In this document: positions 18,159-26,884 of the stretch, one piece after another
Position numbering within the stretch: position 1 is the stretch's first letter
How the letters are laid out: every line of letters starts with the position of its first letter
Assembly (NCBI GenBank): GCA_017465095.1
Contig: JAFTWX010000074.1
Coordinates: 1 to 64,000 of the forward strand
Length of the DNA stretch: 64,000 nt
Direction of reading: 5' to 3'
Source: Lachnospiraceae bacterium
Lineage (GTDB): Bacteria; Bacillota; Clostridia; Lachnospirales; Lachnospiraceae
Position numbers and translations under genes: made by a program
The notes under the pieces: generated by a model
What the model was told of the DNA's origin: nothing
Seen by the model: only the letters and a program-made list of their open reading frames with translations
Databases searched by the model: none

Positions 18159-18935
18159 TTATACACGTCTTTTTAAACTGCGCACATATGCTTTCACTTC
18201 TTCGTCCGGAATTTTTGATTCCACTATCTTTTGCAATGCCTTATTATATGTAACATCATCCATTTTACATTCTGTCAGAAAACAATTTGTCAGCGCAGGG
18301 AAACAACAAAAACATTCTGCAACCAGCCATGCTGCTGCCATATATGCATAATATCCCTCCGGAAAAGGACGGTTTATCACCTCAAATATCTTTTCCAAAT
18401 ACGGACCGGTCTTTTGACTCTCACTTTCCGTATGTTGCAAATCATTCATACAGATGCTGCGCATACGGTTTATTTTCTTACCCTGACAATCACTTTTCAT
18501 CAAATGTTGCATCATAACAATGAGGGCGACACGGACAGAAAACTCTTCCCCGCTGTTAAAATAAGGACCTATAAAATCCCAGGTAAGCGCCCTATCCTTT
18601 CGGAGTACATCCATCTTCATAAACACACTGTCGCAGACAGACCAGTTCGTAACGCTCGGAATAAACTCACGGATATACGGCAACGCTTCCGTTTCCTCCA
18701 TAGTAAGCGTCGCATAACCGATAACCATTCCGCGCAGCATTGTCTCCTCAAAATACACATCCGGCGACTGCAGCTCTTCTTCCCAGTTACCCTTTGCTAA
18801 CTTTTTTGCCATCTCGCGGAGTTTCGGAAGCCTCACCCCAAGCATATGCTCTTCCCCCGGTGTGAGGGCAGATGAAAATTTACGATACGTTTCCTCCGCC
18901 AGACGCAGCAGCTCGGTTCTTGTACTTTCTTTCAT
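18159..18935 (-). CDS. AlkD-like DNA alkylation repair (HEAT-like) protein
   Basis: 258 residues, all helical. The central TNWSVCDSVFMKM matches the W-x2-x-D active-site region of AlkD-type glycosylases, and AYMAAAWLVAECF matches the later conserved Trp helix. AlkD removes bulky cationic alkylated bases such as 3-methyladenine without base flipping. The ATG overlaps the preceding gene's stop by four bases (ATGA), implying translational coupling. Some family members lack repair activity, so the role inside this operon is open. Confidence 0.8.
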   Translation of the reverse strand: MKESTRTELLRLAEETYRKFSSALTPGEEHMLGVRLPKLREMAKKLAKGNWEEELQSPDVYFEETMLRGMVIGYATLTMEETEALPYIREFIPSVTNWSVCDSVFMKMDVLRKDRALTWDFIGPYFNSGEEFSVRVALIVMMQHLMKSDCQGKKINRMRSICMNDLQHTESESQKTGPYLEKIFEVINRPFPEGYYAYMAAAWLVAECFCCFPALTNCFLTECKMDDVTYNKALQKIVESKIPDEEVKAYVRSLKRRV

Positions 18936-19888
18936 TTTCCTGTTCCTTTTTCAACGTATGTGCGGCCGAACACCTCACTCTGGATAATATAAACATCCTT
19001 CGGATCATCTTTTCTGACCGCAAGATAATCCCCCTGTTTTCCGAGAAAATAATCGGTTCCGTTTTTGGTGAAAACCCGGGTTCTTCTCTCCAGTGGACCG
19101 GCCAGTATAGATGCTCCCGGTTTCGGATAACACAAATGCGCCTGTTCATCAATGGTCAGATAACTTCCGTCATCCATCCGCTCTACCGCCGGAATAAAAT
19201 CCAGCATCTGTGTAAAAATGTCCAGCTTTTCCTCGCTTGGTTCATAACTCGCCTCAAACTTATCTTGATGTATCTGATACACTTCTCCGAGACACCCAAT
19301 CATAATGTATGTCTCCTCGTCCGCCTGCACACGGACTCCCGTATCATTTTCCAGCGTATGGATGGAAATTTCGACTCCGGAAGGCACAATATCCGTCGCC
19401 TTGACATAGGCCCAGGAAACTCTTGCCTTTTCATATTCTTTCATCTGTGCAAATTGCTGGGGATACTCTTCTGTATACGTATTGGCAAAGATGGTATCAC
19501 ACTCGGTAAAGTATTCCTCCGCATGTTTCAAAAAATATGCCGTCATATCGTAAACATCCTGTTCCGACATACATACAGACAGGAGAACTTCCGAAATACT
19601 GCCGACAGCCCACATCGCTGTCCCCTTGGCCACACCGTACTGTCCAAACAAATAGTCAATCAATTCCAGCGCGCGAATGTGCTCCGTGAGACTCAGACAA
19701 GACACCGTAATCCGGTCAGAAATCTTCCCTACTGCAAGAAGTACTTTTGCACCTACTTCCTCCAAAACCGCCTCTGCCTGCTGCCTCGAAAAATCACTTT
19801 CACCTATCTGAAGCAGCGCCAAAGCATCTGTCTGAAGAAGAAACACTTTTCTGTTATCTGCCGTCACGACCTTTGTAAAACTTCTCAT
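18932..19888 (-). CDS. Unknown protein in signalling operon
   Basis: I do not recognise this 318-residue acidic protein. It has no signal peptide, membrane helix or cysteine cluster. Residues 1-150 look alpha/beta; the C-terminal 60 residues (PLERRTRVFTKNGTDYFLG, GDYLAVRKDDPKDVYIIQ) form a compact beta-rich module of a kind I associate with small PGDYL-type modules of unknown role. It begins directly after the cyclase stop and overlaps the AlkD-like gene by 4 bases, so its expression is tied to both. An accessory or effector of the cyclase is a guess. Confidence 0.7.
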   Translation of the reverse strand: MRSFTKVVTADNRKVFLLQTDALALLQIGESDFSRQQAEAVLEEVGAKVLLAVGKISDRITVSCLSLTEHIRALELIDYLFGQYGVAKGTAMWAVGSISEVLLSVCMSEQDVYDMTAYFLKHAEEYFTECDTIFANTYTEEYPQQFAQMKEYEKARVSWAYVKATDIVPSGVEISIHTLENDTGVRVQADEETYIMIGCLGEVYQIHQDKFEASYEPSEEKLDIFTQMLDFIPAVERMDDGSYLTIDEQAHLCYPKPGASILAGPLERRTRVFTKNGTDYFLGKQGDYLAVRKDDPKDVYIIQSEVFGRTYVEKGTGK

Positions 19889-21364
19889 CTATTTCCCTTC
19901 TTCCGCTTCATATCCACATTCTTTGAGGAAAAACTCCGACAGGAACGTAAAATGAAGATTCATACTTTCTTTATCTTTTTTAATTACTTTTGCATAGGCA
20001 TTCTGATCTTTCAAAACGATATCAACATCCTGGTATTCCGAAAAATCTTTCATCAGTTTCTGCTCACATCCGATGATAATCTTATGATCGGATACCGCCA
20101 GAATAGTCACCGGTATTTCATCCTTCACCACACTTTTTCCCTGAAGCAGGAACACCGTTGCCTGCACCGGGGATTGCAGTTTTACCGGAATGTCCTCATC
20201 CGCCTCCGCGAGAGCATATTCATATATTCCCGACAATCCTTCCACCTCAAAAACAGACAGTTTTTCATGAACACCCTTCATCGAAATCTCAATGCTGTTT
20301 TTCACCGAAAGACAGTCTGCAAGACAGTCCATAACCTGCTGGGATACAAGGATCTGTCCACCTACACTGTAAGTCTGTATACGGGAGCAAAGATTCACAA
20401 CCTGTCCTATGACATTGTATCGCATAAACTGCTCGGAGCCGATATTTCCGATAAATGCCTCGCCTGCATGAATTCCGATTCCCGCTTCAATATCCGGATA
20501 TCCGTTTTCCCTATTAAAGCGATTGATATCCGCCATCCTGTTTTGCATTTCAATGGCTGCAGCCACCGCATCCGCCGTAGCATGCTCCGCCTCCAGAGGC
20601 GCTCCGAATACCGCAAGTATGGCATCTCCGATAAACTCTATAATCGTACCTTTATATTTCATAATGACTTCTGTCATTTCCGACAGATAATGGTTCAGTA
20701 CAGAAACCACCTCATCCGCCGACAACCGCTCCGAAAGCGAAGTAAATCCCCTGAGATCCGCCATCATAACCGTGACGACTCTTTTTTCACCGCCGATGGC
20801 AACTCCTTCCGGTTTTTCCAATATAACATCCACAACTTCATCCGAAAAAAACTTGCCGAGAATCTGGTGCAAAAGTATGTTGCGCACAGACAACTGTTCA
20901 TTTAACCTTTTTATCTCTTTCGCAGCTGTCAGTTCCATAGCCTGCTTCTGCAAAACTTTTTCGTAGTTTCTGGTCATCTGCTGCTGCATGGCTGCCCGTT
21001 CTACCCTTGTCATATCGACATCGGTAAACGGTTTGCTCAAAACAACCGTGGCGCCCAGCTCATAACATGCCAGATTCACATCCTCTGTCCGTTTTCCAAC
21101 CATAAAAAACAGCGGTATTCCGACAAATGCAGGCTTCGATTCAAGAAAGGAAACACCCTTAAACTCTTCTGAACAAACCGAATCATAATCTGCAATGATA
21201 AGCGATGGCATCTCTGCATTTTTCTCTGCCCGCTCAGCCGCCTTCTCCAGCGCCTCGAAAGACAGAAGACAAATCGCACGCAATCCGCCGCTTGCATTGA
21301 TACGGCGCTGCGCCTCAACCATATCTACTCTTGAATTGCATAAAACCCAAACGTCTCTTTTCAT
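19889..21364 (-). CDS. Receiver-like plus class III nucleotide cyclase protein
   Basis: 491 residues. 1-125 is a receiver-like domain with the phospho-acceptor-like D59 and KP at 111-112, but without the usual acidic pair. A helical linker (130-180) leads to a class III cyclase domain (190-370): metal Asp203 in MADLRGFT, Asp247 in EFIGDAILAVFG, transition-state Asn324 and Arg328 in VVNLCSRIQ. The residues that choose the base are Glu243 and Asn317, not the Lys and Asp/Thr of adenylate cyclases, so the product may be cGMP or another nucleotide. Residues 400-491 are a beta-rich, loosely PilZ-like tail without the canonical motifs. The gene starts 3 bases after the TIR gene. Confidence 0.85.
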   Translation of the reverse strand: MKRDVWVLCNSRVDMVEAQRRINASGGLRAICLLSFEALEKAAERAEKNAEMPSLIIADYDSVCSEEFKGVSFLESKPAFVGIPLFFMVGKRTEDVNLACYELGATVVLSKPFTDVDMTRVERAAMQQQMTRNYEKVLQKQAMELTAAKEIKRLNEQLSVRNILLHQILGKFFSDEVVDVILEKPEGVAIGGEKRVVTVMMADLRGFTSLSERLSADEVVSVLNHYLSEMTEVIMKYKGTIIEFIGDAILAVFGAPLEAEHATADAVAAAIEMQNRMADINRFNRENGYPDIEAGIGIHAGEAFIGNIGSEQFMRYNVIGQVVNLCSRIQTYSVGGQILVSQQVMDCLADCLSVKNSIEISMKGVHEKLSVFEVEGLSGIYEYALAEADEDIPVKLQSPVQATVFLLQGKSVVKDEIPVTILAVSDHKIIIGCEQKLMKDFSEYQDVDIVLKDQNAYAKVIKKDKESMNLHFTFLSEFFLKECGYEAEEGK

Positions 21365-21367
21365 GCC

Positions 21368-22351
21368 TTAACTGTCCTTCTTACCTTTAAAAAACCGATA
21401 TTGGCTGTCCTTATATTTTTCCTTTGTAACCTTGACATTTTTTTCTTTACAACGATCACACAACACGCCGGACCGGATACCTGCCCCGCACCCGCTGCAA
21501 ACAAGCAAAATCGGGGAACCCAGCGGTATCTCCAACCTCTCATCCCGAAGAAAATATTCTATCGTGTTTCGTGGCACCCCCGTCGCCCGCATAATTTCCG
21601 TCACATTTTTCGGACCTTCTTTATCCAGATAATTTCGCACTTTCTGGTAGCTGTCATAATCCTCATATCCACAGTCTACGCACTGATAAGTCCCTCTTGC
21701 TATCTGCTGCAATGCGCCTCCGCATCGCTTACATATCACCGGCTGCTGATTCAGCTTCAGCGCATTGTTCCGCTCCATCCGGTTTGCCGGCTCGTTTCCT
21801 GTCTTAGCTGCCTGTCTTCCCCCGGAAGGAAACTCCATCCTTGCTGCTGCAGCACTGAGAGATTTGCCGTAAGCACCGGCCTTTTCCGCCGGAACTGACA
21901 TCTCGGCAACCTTATTTTTTTCACTCGCCGTACTTAACTCACGATTATCTTCCATTTCCAAAAGATTTCTTAAACGTTCGAGCAGACGGCTTACCGCCCC
22001 CTCCTGATCCTCATCGTAAGGAATCGTCTGCACATTATTTAAATAAAAGCGAAACATATCACTGAGGGGAACCCCTGTGATATTAAGCGGGACAATGGTT
22101 TTCCTATGGTTAATTGCACAGTCAATCTCTTTTTCTACCCAAATAGATTCCTGCGATGATTCCGAAAGAACAAGCAAAAAGACCTGACATTTCTCAATCG
22201 CACGCGGTATTTCCCTGGCGTAATTAGAGCCGGCCGGTATCATTTCAGGGGCTTTCCAATAAGAAATTCCGGCATCTTTCAAGGCCTGTGCAATTTTTTT
22301 GACAGTCTGTGTATCTTTTGAACTGTAGCTGATAAATACTGCATTTGACAC
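21368..22351 (-). CDS. TIR domain protein with two zinc ribbons and a winged helix
   Basis: 327 residues. 1-135 is a TIR domain (VFISYSSKDT at the start) with E75 in WVEKEIDCAINHRKTIVPL, the place of the catalytic Glu in NAD-cleaving TIRs such as SARM1. 140-205 is a low-complexity linker; 207-228 a zinc ribbon (CKRC, CVDC); 232-275 a winged-helix-like segment (VTEIMRATGVPRNTIEYFL); 285-302 a second ribbon (CSGC, CDRC). The C-terminal half suggests nucleic-acid or protein binding. It follows the histidine kinase gene by 15 bases. NADase activity is an inference. Confidence 0.85.
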   Translation of the reverse strand: MSNAVFISYSSKDTQTVKKIAQALKDAGISYWKAPEMIPAGSNYAREIPRAIEKCQVFLLVLSESSQESIWVEKEIDCAINHRKTIVPLNITGVPLSDMFRFYLNNVQTIPYDEDQEGAVSRLLERLRNLLEMEDNRELSTASEKNKVAEMSVPAEKAGAYGKSLSAAAARMEFPSGGRQAAKTGNEPANRMERNNALKLNQQPVICKRCGGALQQIARGTYQCVDCGYEDYDSYQKVRNYLDKEGPKNVTEIMRATGVPRNTIEYFLRDERLEIPLGSPILLVCSGCGAGIRSGVLCDRCKEKNVKVTKEKYKDSQYRFFKGKKDS

Positions 22352-22366
22352 ACCCGTTCTCCTTCC

Positions 22367-25000
22367 TTACATTTCAAGAAATTTTTCACCCAACTTAATC
22401 ATCTTTGTGCATTCTGCGCACAGGCGGTTCATGTGCTGACGCACATAAAGCGAATTGTCTGCGCGACTCTGATTTTCATGTTCTCTTGCCATATCTGCAA
22501 GCTGCTGTGCACCGATACTCGCCGATGTACTCTTGAGCGAATGAACATCAATACTATACGCCTTCATATCGCCCAGCGTACCGTTTTTACGAAGTCTTTC
22601 CAATTTTTCCGGAAGCTCCTCGAAATAGATTTTTAATATTTCATCATATGTTTCCACACTTCCAGCCATATGTTTTAACCCATTTTCCACCTGAATTCCG
22701 TACTCTCTCAGCAGACGGAATTTTGCATCATCGATAGAAACGGATTTCTTTGTCTGCGCAGCTTCCTCATCTTCCGCAAACATTTCCTGTTTTTCGACAT
22801 AAATCACTTTCCCTTGCGGAAGATTGCGGGTAACGATTCCTTCCAGCTTTTGATAGTCTATCGGTTTACTTAAATAATCCGCAAATCCCTGCTCCAAATA
22901 CCATTCTCGCGCACCGAAAATAGCATTTGCCGTAAGAATTACCACCGGAATATCCGATCTGCTCGGTATCCTTTCCGGTTCCTTTTTCCAAAGCCGCTTC
23001 ATCTCCTCAAACGTTTCGATTCCGTCCATTTCAGGCATCATATGATCCATAAAAATCATATCGAATTCCTGCCGGGCAAACAAATCCAGTGCCTCTCTTC
23101 CGTCACTTGCCGATGTAATCTGCATCTGTGTATGACTCAGAAGTCCCTTGAACACCTCCAAATTCATCAGATTGTCATCGACAACCAGAATTTTCGCATC
23201 CGGAGCCTCAAAACTCATACCCGGCAAAAGATGTGTTTCTTTTCTCTTTTCCAAAATATCATCCACAGGACCAATCGGTGTTTCATCCGTAATTTCCTGT
23301 TTCAGATCAAAATAAAATCTGGATCCCTTTCCATATTCGCTTTCCAGACACAACTCGCTTCCCATCATAAACAGAAAACTGGTCGTAATACTCATTCCCA
23401 ATCCGGTACCTTCGATTTTTCTGTTCTTTGTCTCCTCCAAGCGCTGGAACGAAGAAAAAATCTTATCCATATCTTCTTCTCTGACACCGATACCCGTATC
23501 CTCGACTTCAACATGAAGAACAAATACATCTTTTTCTTTTTTTCCCGACATGCGCATTGTCACGCCGCCGCACTCCGTGTACTTTACCGCATTGGAAAGA
23601 AGATTCAGTATAATCTGACGGATACGGACATCATCACCGCGCAACCCGGATGGTATATTCGTATCAATCTCCATATGGAAGCTGAGATTTTTTTCCTTCA
23701 GCTTCAATTCAATCATGTTGTACAAATCATAAACAATATCTGTTATCTCATAATTCACCGGTATAATTTCCATTTTTCCGGACTCAATCTTGGAAAAATC
23801 CAAAATATCGTTGATGATAGCCAGAAGAGATTTTCCCGCCTCCCTGATATTCTGTGAGTATGAGATAACATCGGCAGAAACTGCTTCCCTGGATATCATT
23901 TCGTTCATGCCAAGCATCGTATTGATCGGCGTACGAATCTCATGGGACATATTTGCCAAAAAATTACTCTTTGCGCGGTTGGCCTCATTTGCCTCATAAC
24001 TGAGACGTTCCAGATCCAACGTATATTGACGTAATTTCGTAATATCCATCAATGTAACCGCATACCCGACAACACTGCCATTATCGGAGACTTCTCTTGT
24101 TGTAAGCTGATAAACCCTTCCATCTATTTCGTATTCGGAAATTCCTGTAAGAATTTCTTTCCGAATTCGCTCTGCAATCGATGCCTTATCCCACTCAACA
24201 AGCCATGGCATAATACGCTCTGCCAACCGGTTTGCATATATGACATAACCATCCTCCTGCACAACGATAAGGGCCTGCGCACTCTCTGCCGCCATCTGAT
24301 AAATAGCCACATCCACCGTATCAAACAAGCGATAACGCAAAATACAATACAAAAAGACAAGGGTGTAAACCGCAAAGATGAGCGGTCCGAAATCATAGTT
24401 CGTCGACGTAAAAACGTAGACAACAACGACCAGCGTTATAACTGCAACAAGACTGCTGTAACCAACCAGGCTCATAGCACTTCGTTCATCCGGCGTGTTG
24501 ACATTTTTCCGATGTCGCAGACAGCGGATTGCAAAATAGACAAATGTAAATACCAAATATCCCAGAAAGAAATAGTAGTACGGCGCCTTCCCAAGACTGC
24601 AGAATGCATGACCGTCCTTCCAAATCATGCCGACAAATGTATAATAAAAATCATGATACTTTGCCGTCATAATAATGCCGAAAGACAAAAATCCAATTCC
24701 CCACAAAGCCGGCAACGTAAATTTCTTATATTTCCAGTTGTAATACTTTCCGATACCGGTCACGAAGCTGGCTCCCGCAAAGCATTTTCCCATATAACTG
24801 ATCTGTATTGCCAGAAGCATTTCGGACACATTCGTGGATATCAATTCAAACACATAACCAATCAGCATCAGCATATCAAAAACAACAGCAAGAACGATAA
24901 AAGAATTGCTTTGTCGTTTATTTCGCCGAAGCAAAAGCTGTAACATATAAACGCAAATAATAATACCTACAATATGCACTTCCAGCATTAATTCATACAT
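22367..25000 (-). CDS. Hybrid sensor histidine kinase with receiver and HPt domains
   Basis: 877 residues. 1-225 contains about seven membrane helices of the histidine-kinase 7TM sensor type; 240-325 is a PAS domain (ALIVVQEDGYVIYAN); HisKA has H353 in MSHEIRTPIN; HATPase motifs NLLSNAVKYT, DTGIG and GTGLGM follow at about 467-545; a receiver has D652 in IFMDHMMPEMDG; the HPt domain has H820 in YSIDVHSLKS. The full His-Asp-His relay in one chain needs a separate output receiver. GGGAGG lies 8 bases before the ATG. First gene of a seven-gene operon. No clear promoter was found in the 110-base gap behind the CarD terminator. Confidence 0.93.
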   Translation of the reverse strand: MYELMLEVHIVGIIICVYMLQLLLRRNKRQSNSFIVLAVVFDMLMLIGYVFELISTNVSEMLLAIQISYMGKCFAGASFVTGIGKYYNWKYKKFTLPALWGIGFLSFGIIMTAKYHDFYYTFVGMIWKDGHAFCSLGKAPYYYFFLGYLVFTFVYFAIRCLRHRKNVNTPDERSAMSLVGYSSLVAVITLVVVVYVFTSTNYDFGPLIFAVYTLVFLYCILRYRLFDTVDVAIYQMAAESAQALIVVQEDGYVIYANRLAERIMPWLVEWDKASIAERIRKEILTGISEYEIDGRVYQLTTREVSDNGSVVGYAVTLMDITKLRQYTLDLERLSYEANEANRAKSNFLANMSHEIRTPINTMLGMNEMISREAVSADVISYSQNIREAGKSLLAIINDILDFSKIESGKMEIIPVNYEITDIVYDLYNMIELKLKEKNLSFHMEIDTNIPSGLRGDDVRIRQIILNLLSNAVKYTECGGVTMRMSGKKEKDVFVLHVEVEDTGIGVREEDMDKIFSSFQRLEETKNRKIEGTGLGMSITTSFLFMMGSELCLESEYGKGSRFYFDLKQEITDETPIGPVDDILEKRKETHLLPGMSFEAPDAKILVVDDNLMNLEVFKGLLSHTQMQITSASDGREALDLFARQEFDMIFMDHMMPEMDGIETFEEMKRLWKKEPERIPSRSDIPVVILTANAIFGAREWYLEQGFADYLSKPIDYQKLEGIVTRNLPQGKVIYVEKQEMFAEDEEAAQTKKSVSIDDAKFRLLREYGIQVENGLKHMAGSVETYDEILKIYFEELPEKLERLRKNGTLGDMKAYSIDVHSLKSTSASIGAQQLADMAREHENQSRADNSLYVRQHMNRLCAECTKMIKLGEKFLEM

Positions 25001-25066
25001 CTTGCCACCTCCCGATTGGTTTTCGGATACAATCCCCCCATTTTGACAATACCTCTTTATAGTGTA

Positions 25067-25098
25067 TCAAAAAAAAAGCATGCTGTCAGCATGCTTTT
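25067..25098 (-). terminator. Terminator after the CarD-family gene
   Basis: Perfect stem AAAAGCATGCTG / CAGCATGCTTTT with a one-base centre, followed by a run of nine T on the minus strand. Confidence 0.9.
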
Positions 25099-25112
25099 CC
25101 CTAATTTTGTCC

Positions 25113-25628
25113 TTATTTTATTTCTTCCGCAACACATATTCTGCCTGCGACCAGCTGCCTGACCTCATCCCTATCCATTTGCATTGCAAAGGCGAGTTCG
25201 GAATACAGATTATTCTCTGCCAGCTTAAAATAACGCTCATCAACGGTAGTATTTTTCTTGCCCTCCGCACTCCGCTGCATATTGCGCAGATACATACACT
25301 TTAAAATCCCCACCAACCGCTTCGGCTCACAACTGAACAGGGCTTCCTTATAACACTGTTCCCGCTGCTTGTCATTCGAAATCCACACCGCTTCCATCCC
25401 GGGAATTTCATCGATGACACGACGCGCCTGGCTCTCATCCATCACTTTTCGAATGCGCTGCTTATCACTGTCCACAGGAATATATAATTTTGTATTTTTC
25501 TCTCCGATCGGGACAATCAGATAATATAGCTTATCCTTGTTTCCCATCGGAAGATCAAGGTGTACCTTATCTTCCACTTTACAGATTCCGTTATTGGCAT
25601 TAACAACATAATCGCCTACTTCAAACAT
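25113..25628 (-). CDS. CarD-family transcriptional regulator
   Basis: 171 residues: an N-terminal CarD/TRCF RNA-polymerase-interacting Tudor-like domain (MFEVGDYVVNANNGICKVED, about 1-65) and a helical C-terminal domain (80-170) with RIRKVMDESQARRVIDEIP. Such proteins bind the RNA polymerase beta subunit and steady promoter opening. Start 25628 has GGAGGTG 8 bases upstream; earlier in-frame codons have no signal. It follows the degenerate HD-GYP gene by about 105 bases and is closed by a strong terminator. Confidence 0.88.
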   Translation of the reverse strand: MFEVGDYVVNANNGICKVEDKVHLDLPMGNKDKLYYLIVPIGEKNTKLYIPVDSDKQRIRKVMDESQARRVIDEIPGMEAVWISNDKQREQCYKEALFSCEPKRLVGILKCMYLRNMQRSAEGKKNTTVDERYFKLAENNLYSELAFAMQMDRDEVRQLVAGRICVAEEIK

Positions 25629-25733
25629 CCTGCTTACACCTCCATGAAATGCCTCTATAACCATATCTTTCCCTATTATTTTAGCATTTAAAAATTTTTT
25701 TCGTAAGCAAAAAGTTTTTAAGAATTTGTGCAC

Positions 25734-26780
25734 CTATAAAATTTCTTCAATAAAAATCGTCCGTTCTGTTCCCAGATCCACAATGCGTTCTTCCGTCACC
25801 GAACGGTTCACCCGATTGTAATAAATCTTTACAAGCGGACGCGGTCCGTCATTTTGTCTGATATTGGAAACAATGCCGACCTCCTTCGTGGAAAGACGAA
25901 CCATAACACCGAGCGGGTAAATCGGTATATTGTTGACAAACGTATTTACCACCTGCGGATCATAATAAATTCCACTGGCTCCGTACAATTCTTCCACCGC
26001 CAGATACGGCTGTATATTCATGTAAGTAATCGCCGCTGCATATCTCTGACACACTCCGATAATCCGCGCCCCCACAGGAATCTCGTCCCCTTTGATACCT
26101 CTCGGGTATCCGGAACCGTTGTACTTCTCATGATGGGCCTGAATACACGCAGCAATCGGTCTCGGAATATTTTTCTGCAACGCAAAATAGTAACCGTATG
26201 TCGGATGCTCCTGCCAAAGCTTCTCTTCCGCCTGGTTTCGCTCATCCAGCCGGACAAGATTCGGCATTTCCGCAACACCCATGTTATGTAACAGAGCGCT
26301 GATAAGAACCACAAGAATCTCTTCGTTACTGAGATTCATACAACCGGCCACAATTCCGCTGAGCACGGCAGTATAAATCGCATGATCATACAATCTTGCC
26401 TTATGGATAATCCGGAGCTCAACCATCGTTTTCAAAACTTCTTCGTTGCGGGCAATCTTCCGGATCAAGTGCTCCAGTTTACGGGCCACCTCCACAACTT
26501 GGTCGCTTTTGTTGGCTTCCGCCTGCAACGGCGAAATCTCTCTGAGCACATGAATAAAATCTTCCACCAGAGATTCTTCCATCTTGTCCATCGGTGTAAT
26601 CAGAACTGTATGCGGATCGGAAATATCCACCATTTCAATCCCGATTTCTTTGAGCTGATCCAGATTACGGTTGCTCAAAATCGTTCCGGCTTTCAGCAGA
26701 CAGGTGTCCGTACCCGGCTGATACACACTCTGCTCCAGCTGCATACCCGGCTTTACTGCTTTAATCTTCATTTTTCCCAT
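25734..26780 (-). CDS. Degenerate HD-GYP domain protein
   Basis: 348 residues with the same layout as the HD-GYP protein at 2643: an N-terminal KAVKPGMQLEQSVY module, then an HD-GYP domain at about 120-330. The core metal pair is altered: ALLHNMGVAEMP carries His165-Asn166 where His-Asp is expected, while HHE at 216-218 and GSGYP at 222-226 are kept. It may bind cyclic di-GMP without cleaving it, or act through other residues. AAGGGG stands 9 bases before ATG 26780. Its promoter is strong and it probably shares its transcript with the CarD-family gene. Confidence 0.85.
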   Translation of the reverse strand: MGKMKIKAVKPGMQLEQSVYQPGTDTCLLKAGTILSNRNLDQLKEIGIEMVDISDPHTVLITPMDKMEESLVEDFIHVLREISPLQAEANKSDQVVEVARKLEHLIRKIARNEEVLKTMVELRIIHKARLYDHAIYTAVLSGIVAGCMNLSNEEILVVLISALLHNMGVAEMPNLVRLDERNQAEEKLWQEHPTYGYYFALQKNIPRPIAACIQAHHEKYNGSGYPRGIKGDEIPVGARIIGVCQRYAAAITYMNIQPYLAVEELYGASGIYYDPQVVNTFVNNIPIYPLGVMVRLSTKEVGIVSNIRQNDGPRPLVKIYYNRVNRSVTEERIVDLGTERTIFIEEIL

Positions 26781-26820
26781 TACACAATACCCCTTACATC
26801 AAAAAACTATACCCATTTTG

Positions 26821-26849
26821 ATAATATTATGTTTCTGATGCCGTGTCAA
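26821..26849 (-). promoter_or_regulatory. Sigma-A promoter of the degenerate HD-GYP gene
   Basis: TTGACA (26849-26844) and TATTAT (26826-26821) with a 17-base spacer. Confidence 0.8.
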
Positions 26850-26884
26850 CAAACTTTACAGCGCCTGTGCGCTTCTGAAAACAT

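Noticed and set aside
18872..20905. 677-codon open frame on the plus strand opposite the cyclase and unknown-protein genes
   Set aside because: Its translation is rich in His, Arg, Phe and Cys with no family pattern and it mirrors codon bias of the minus-strand genes, which have good ribosome sites, motifs and tight spacing.
25001..25066. Promoter for the kinase-TIR-cyclase operon
   Set aside because: TATAAA and TTGTCA boxes are present but no pair has a spacing near 17; nothing could be called with confidence.
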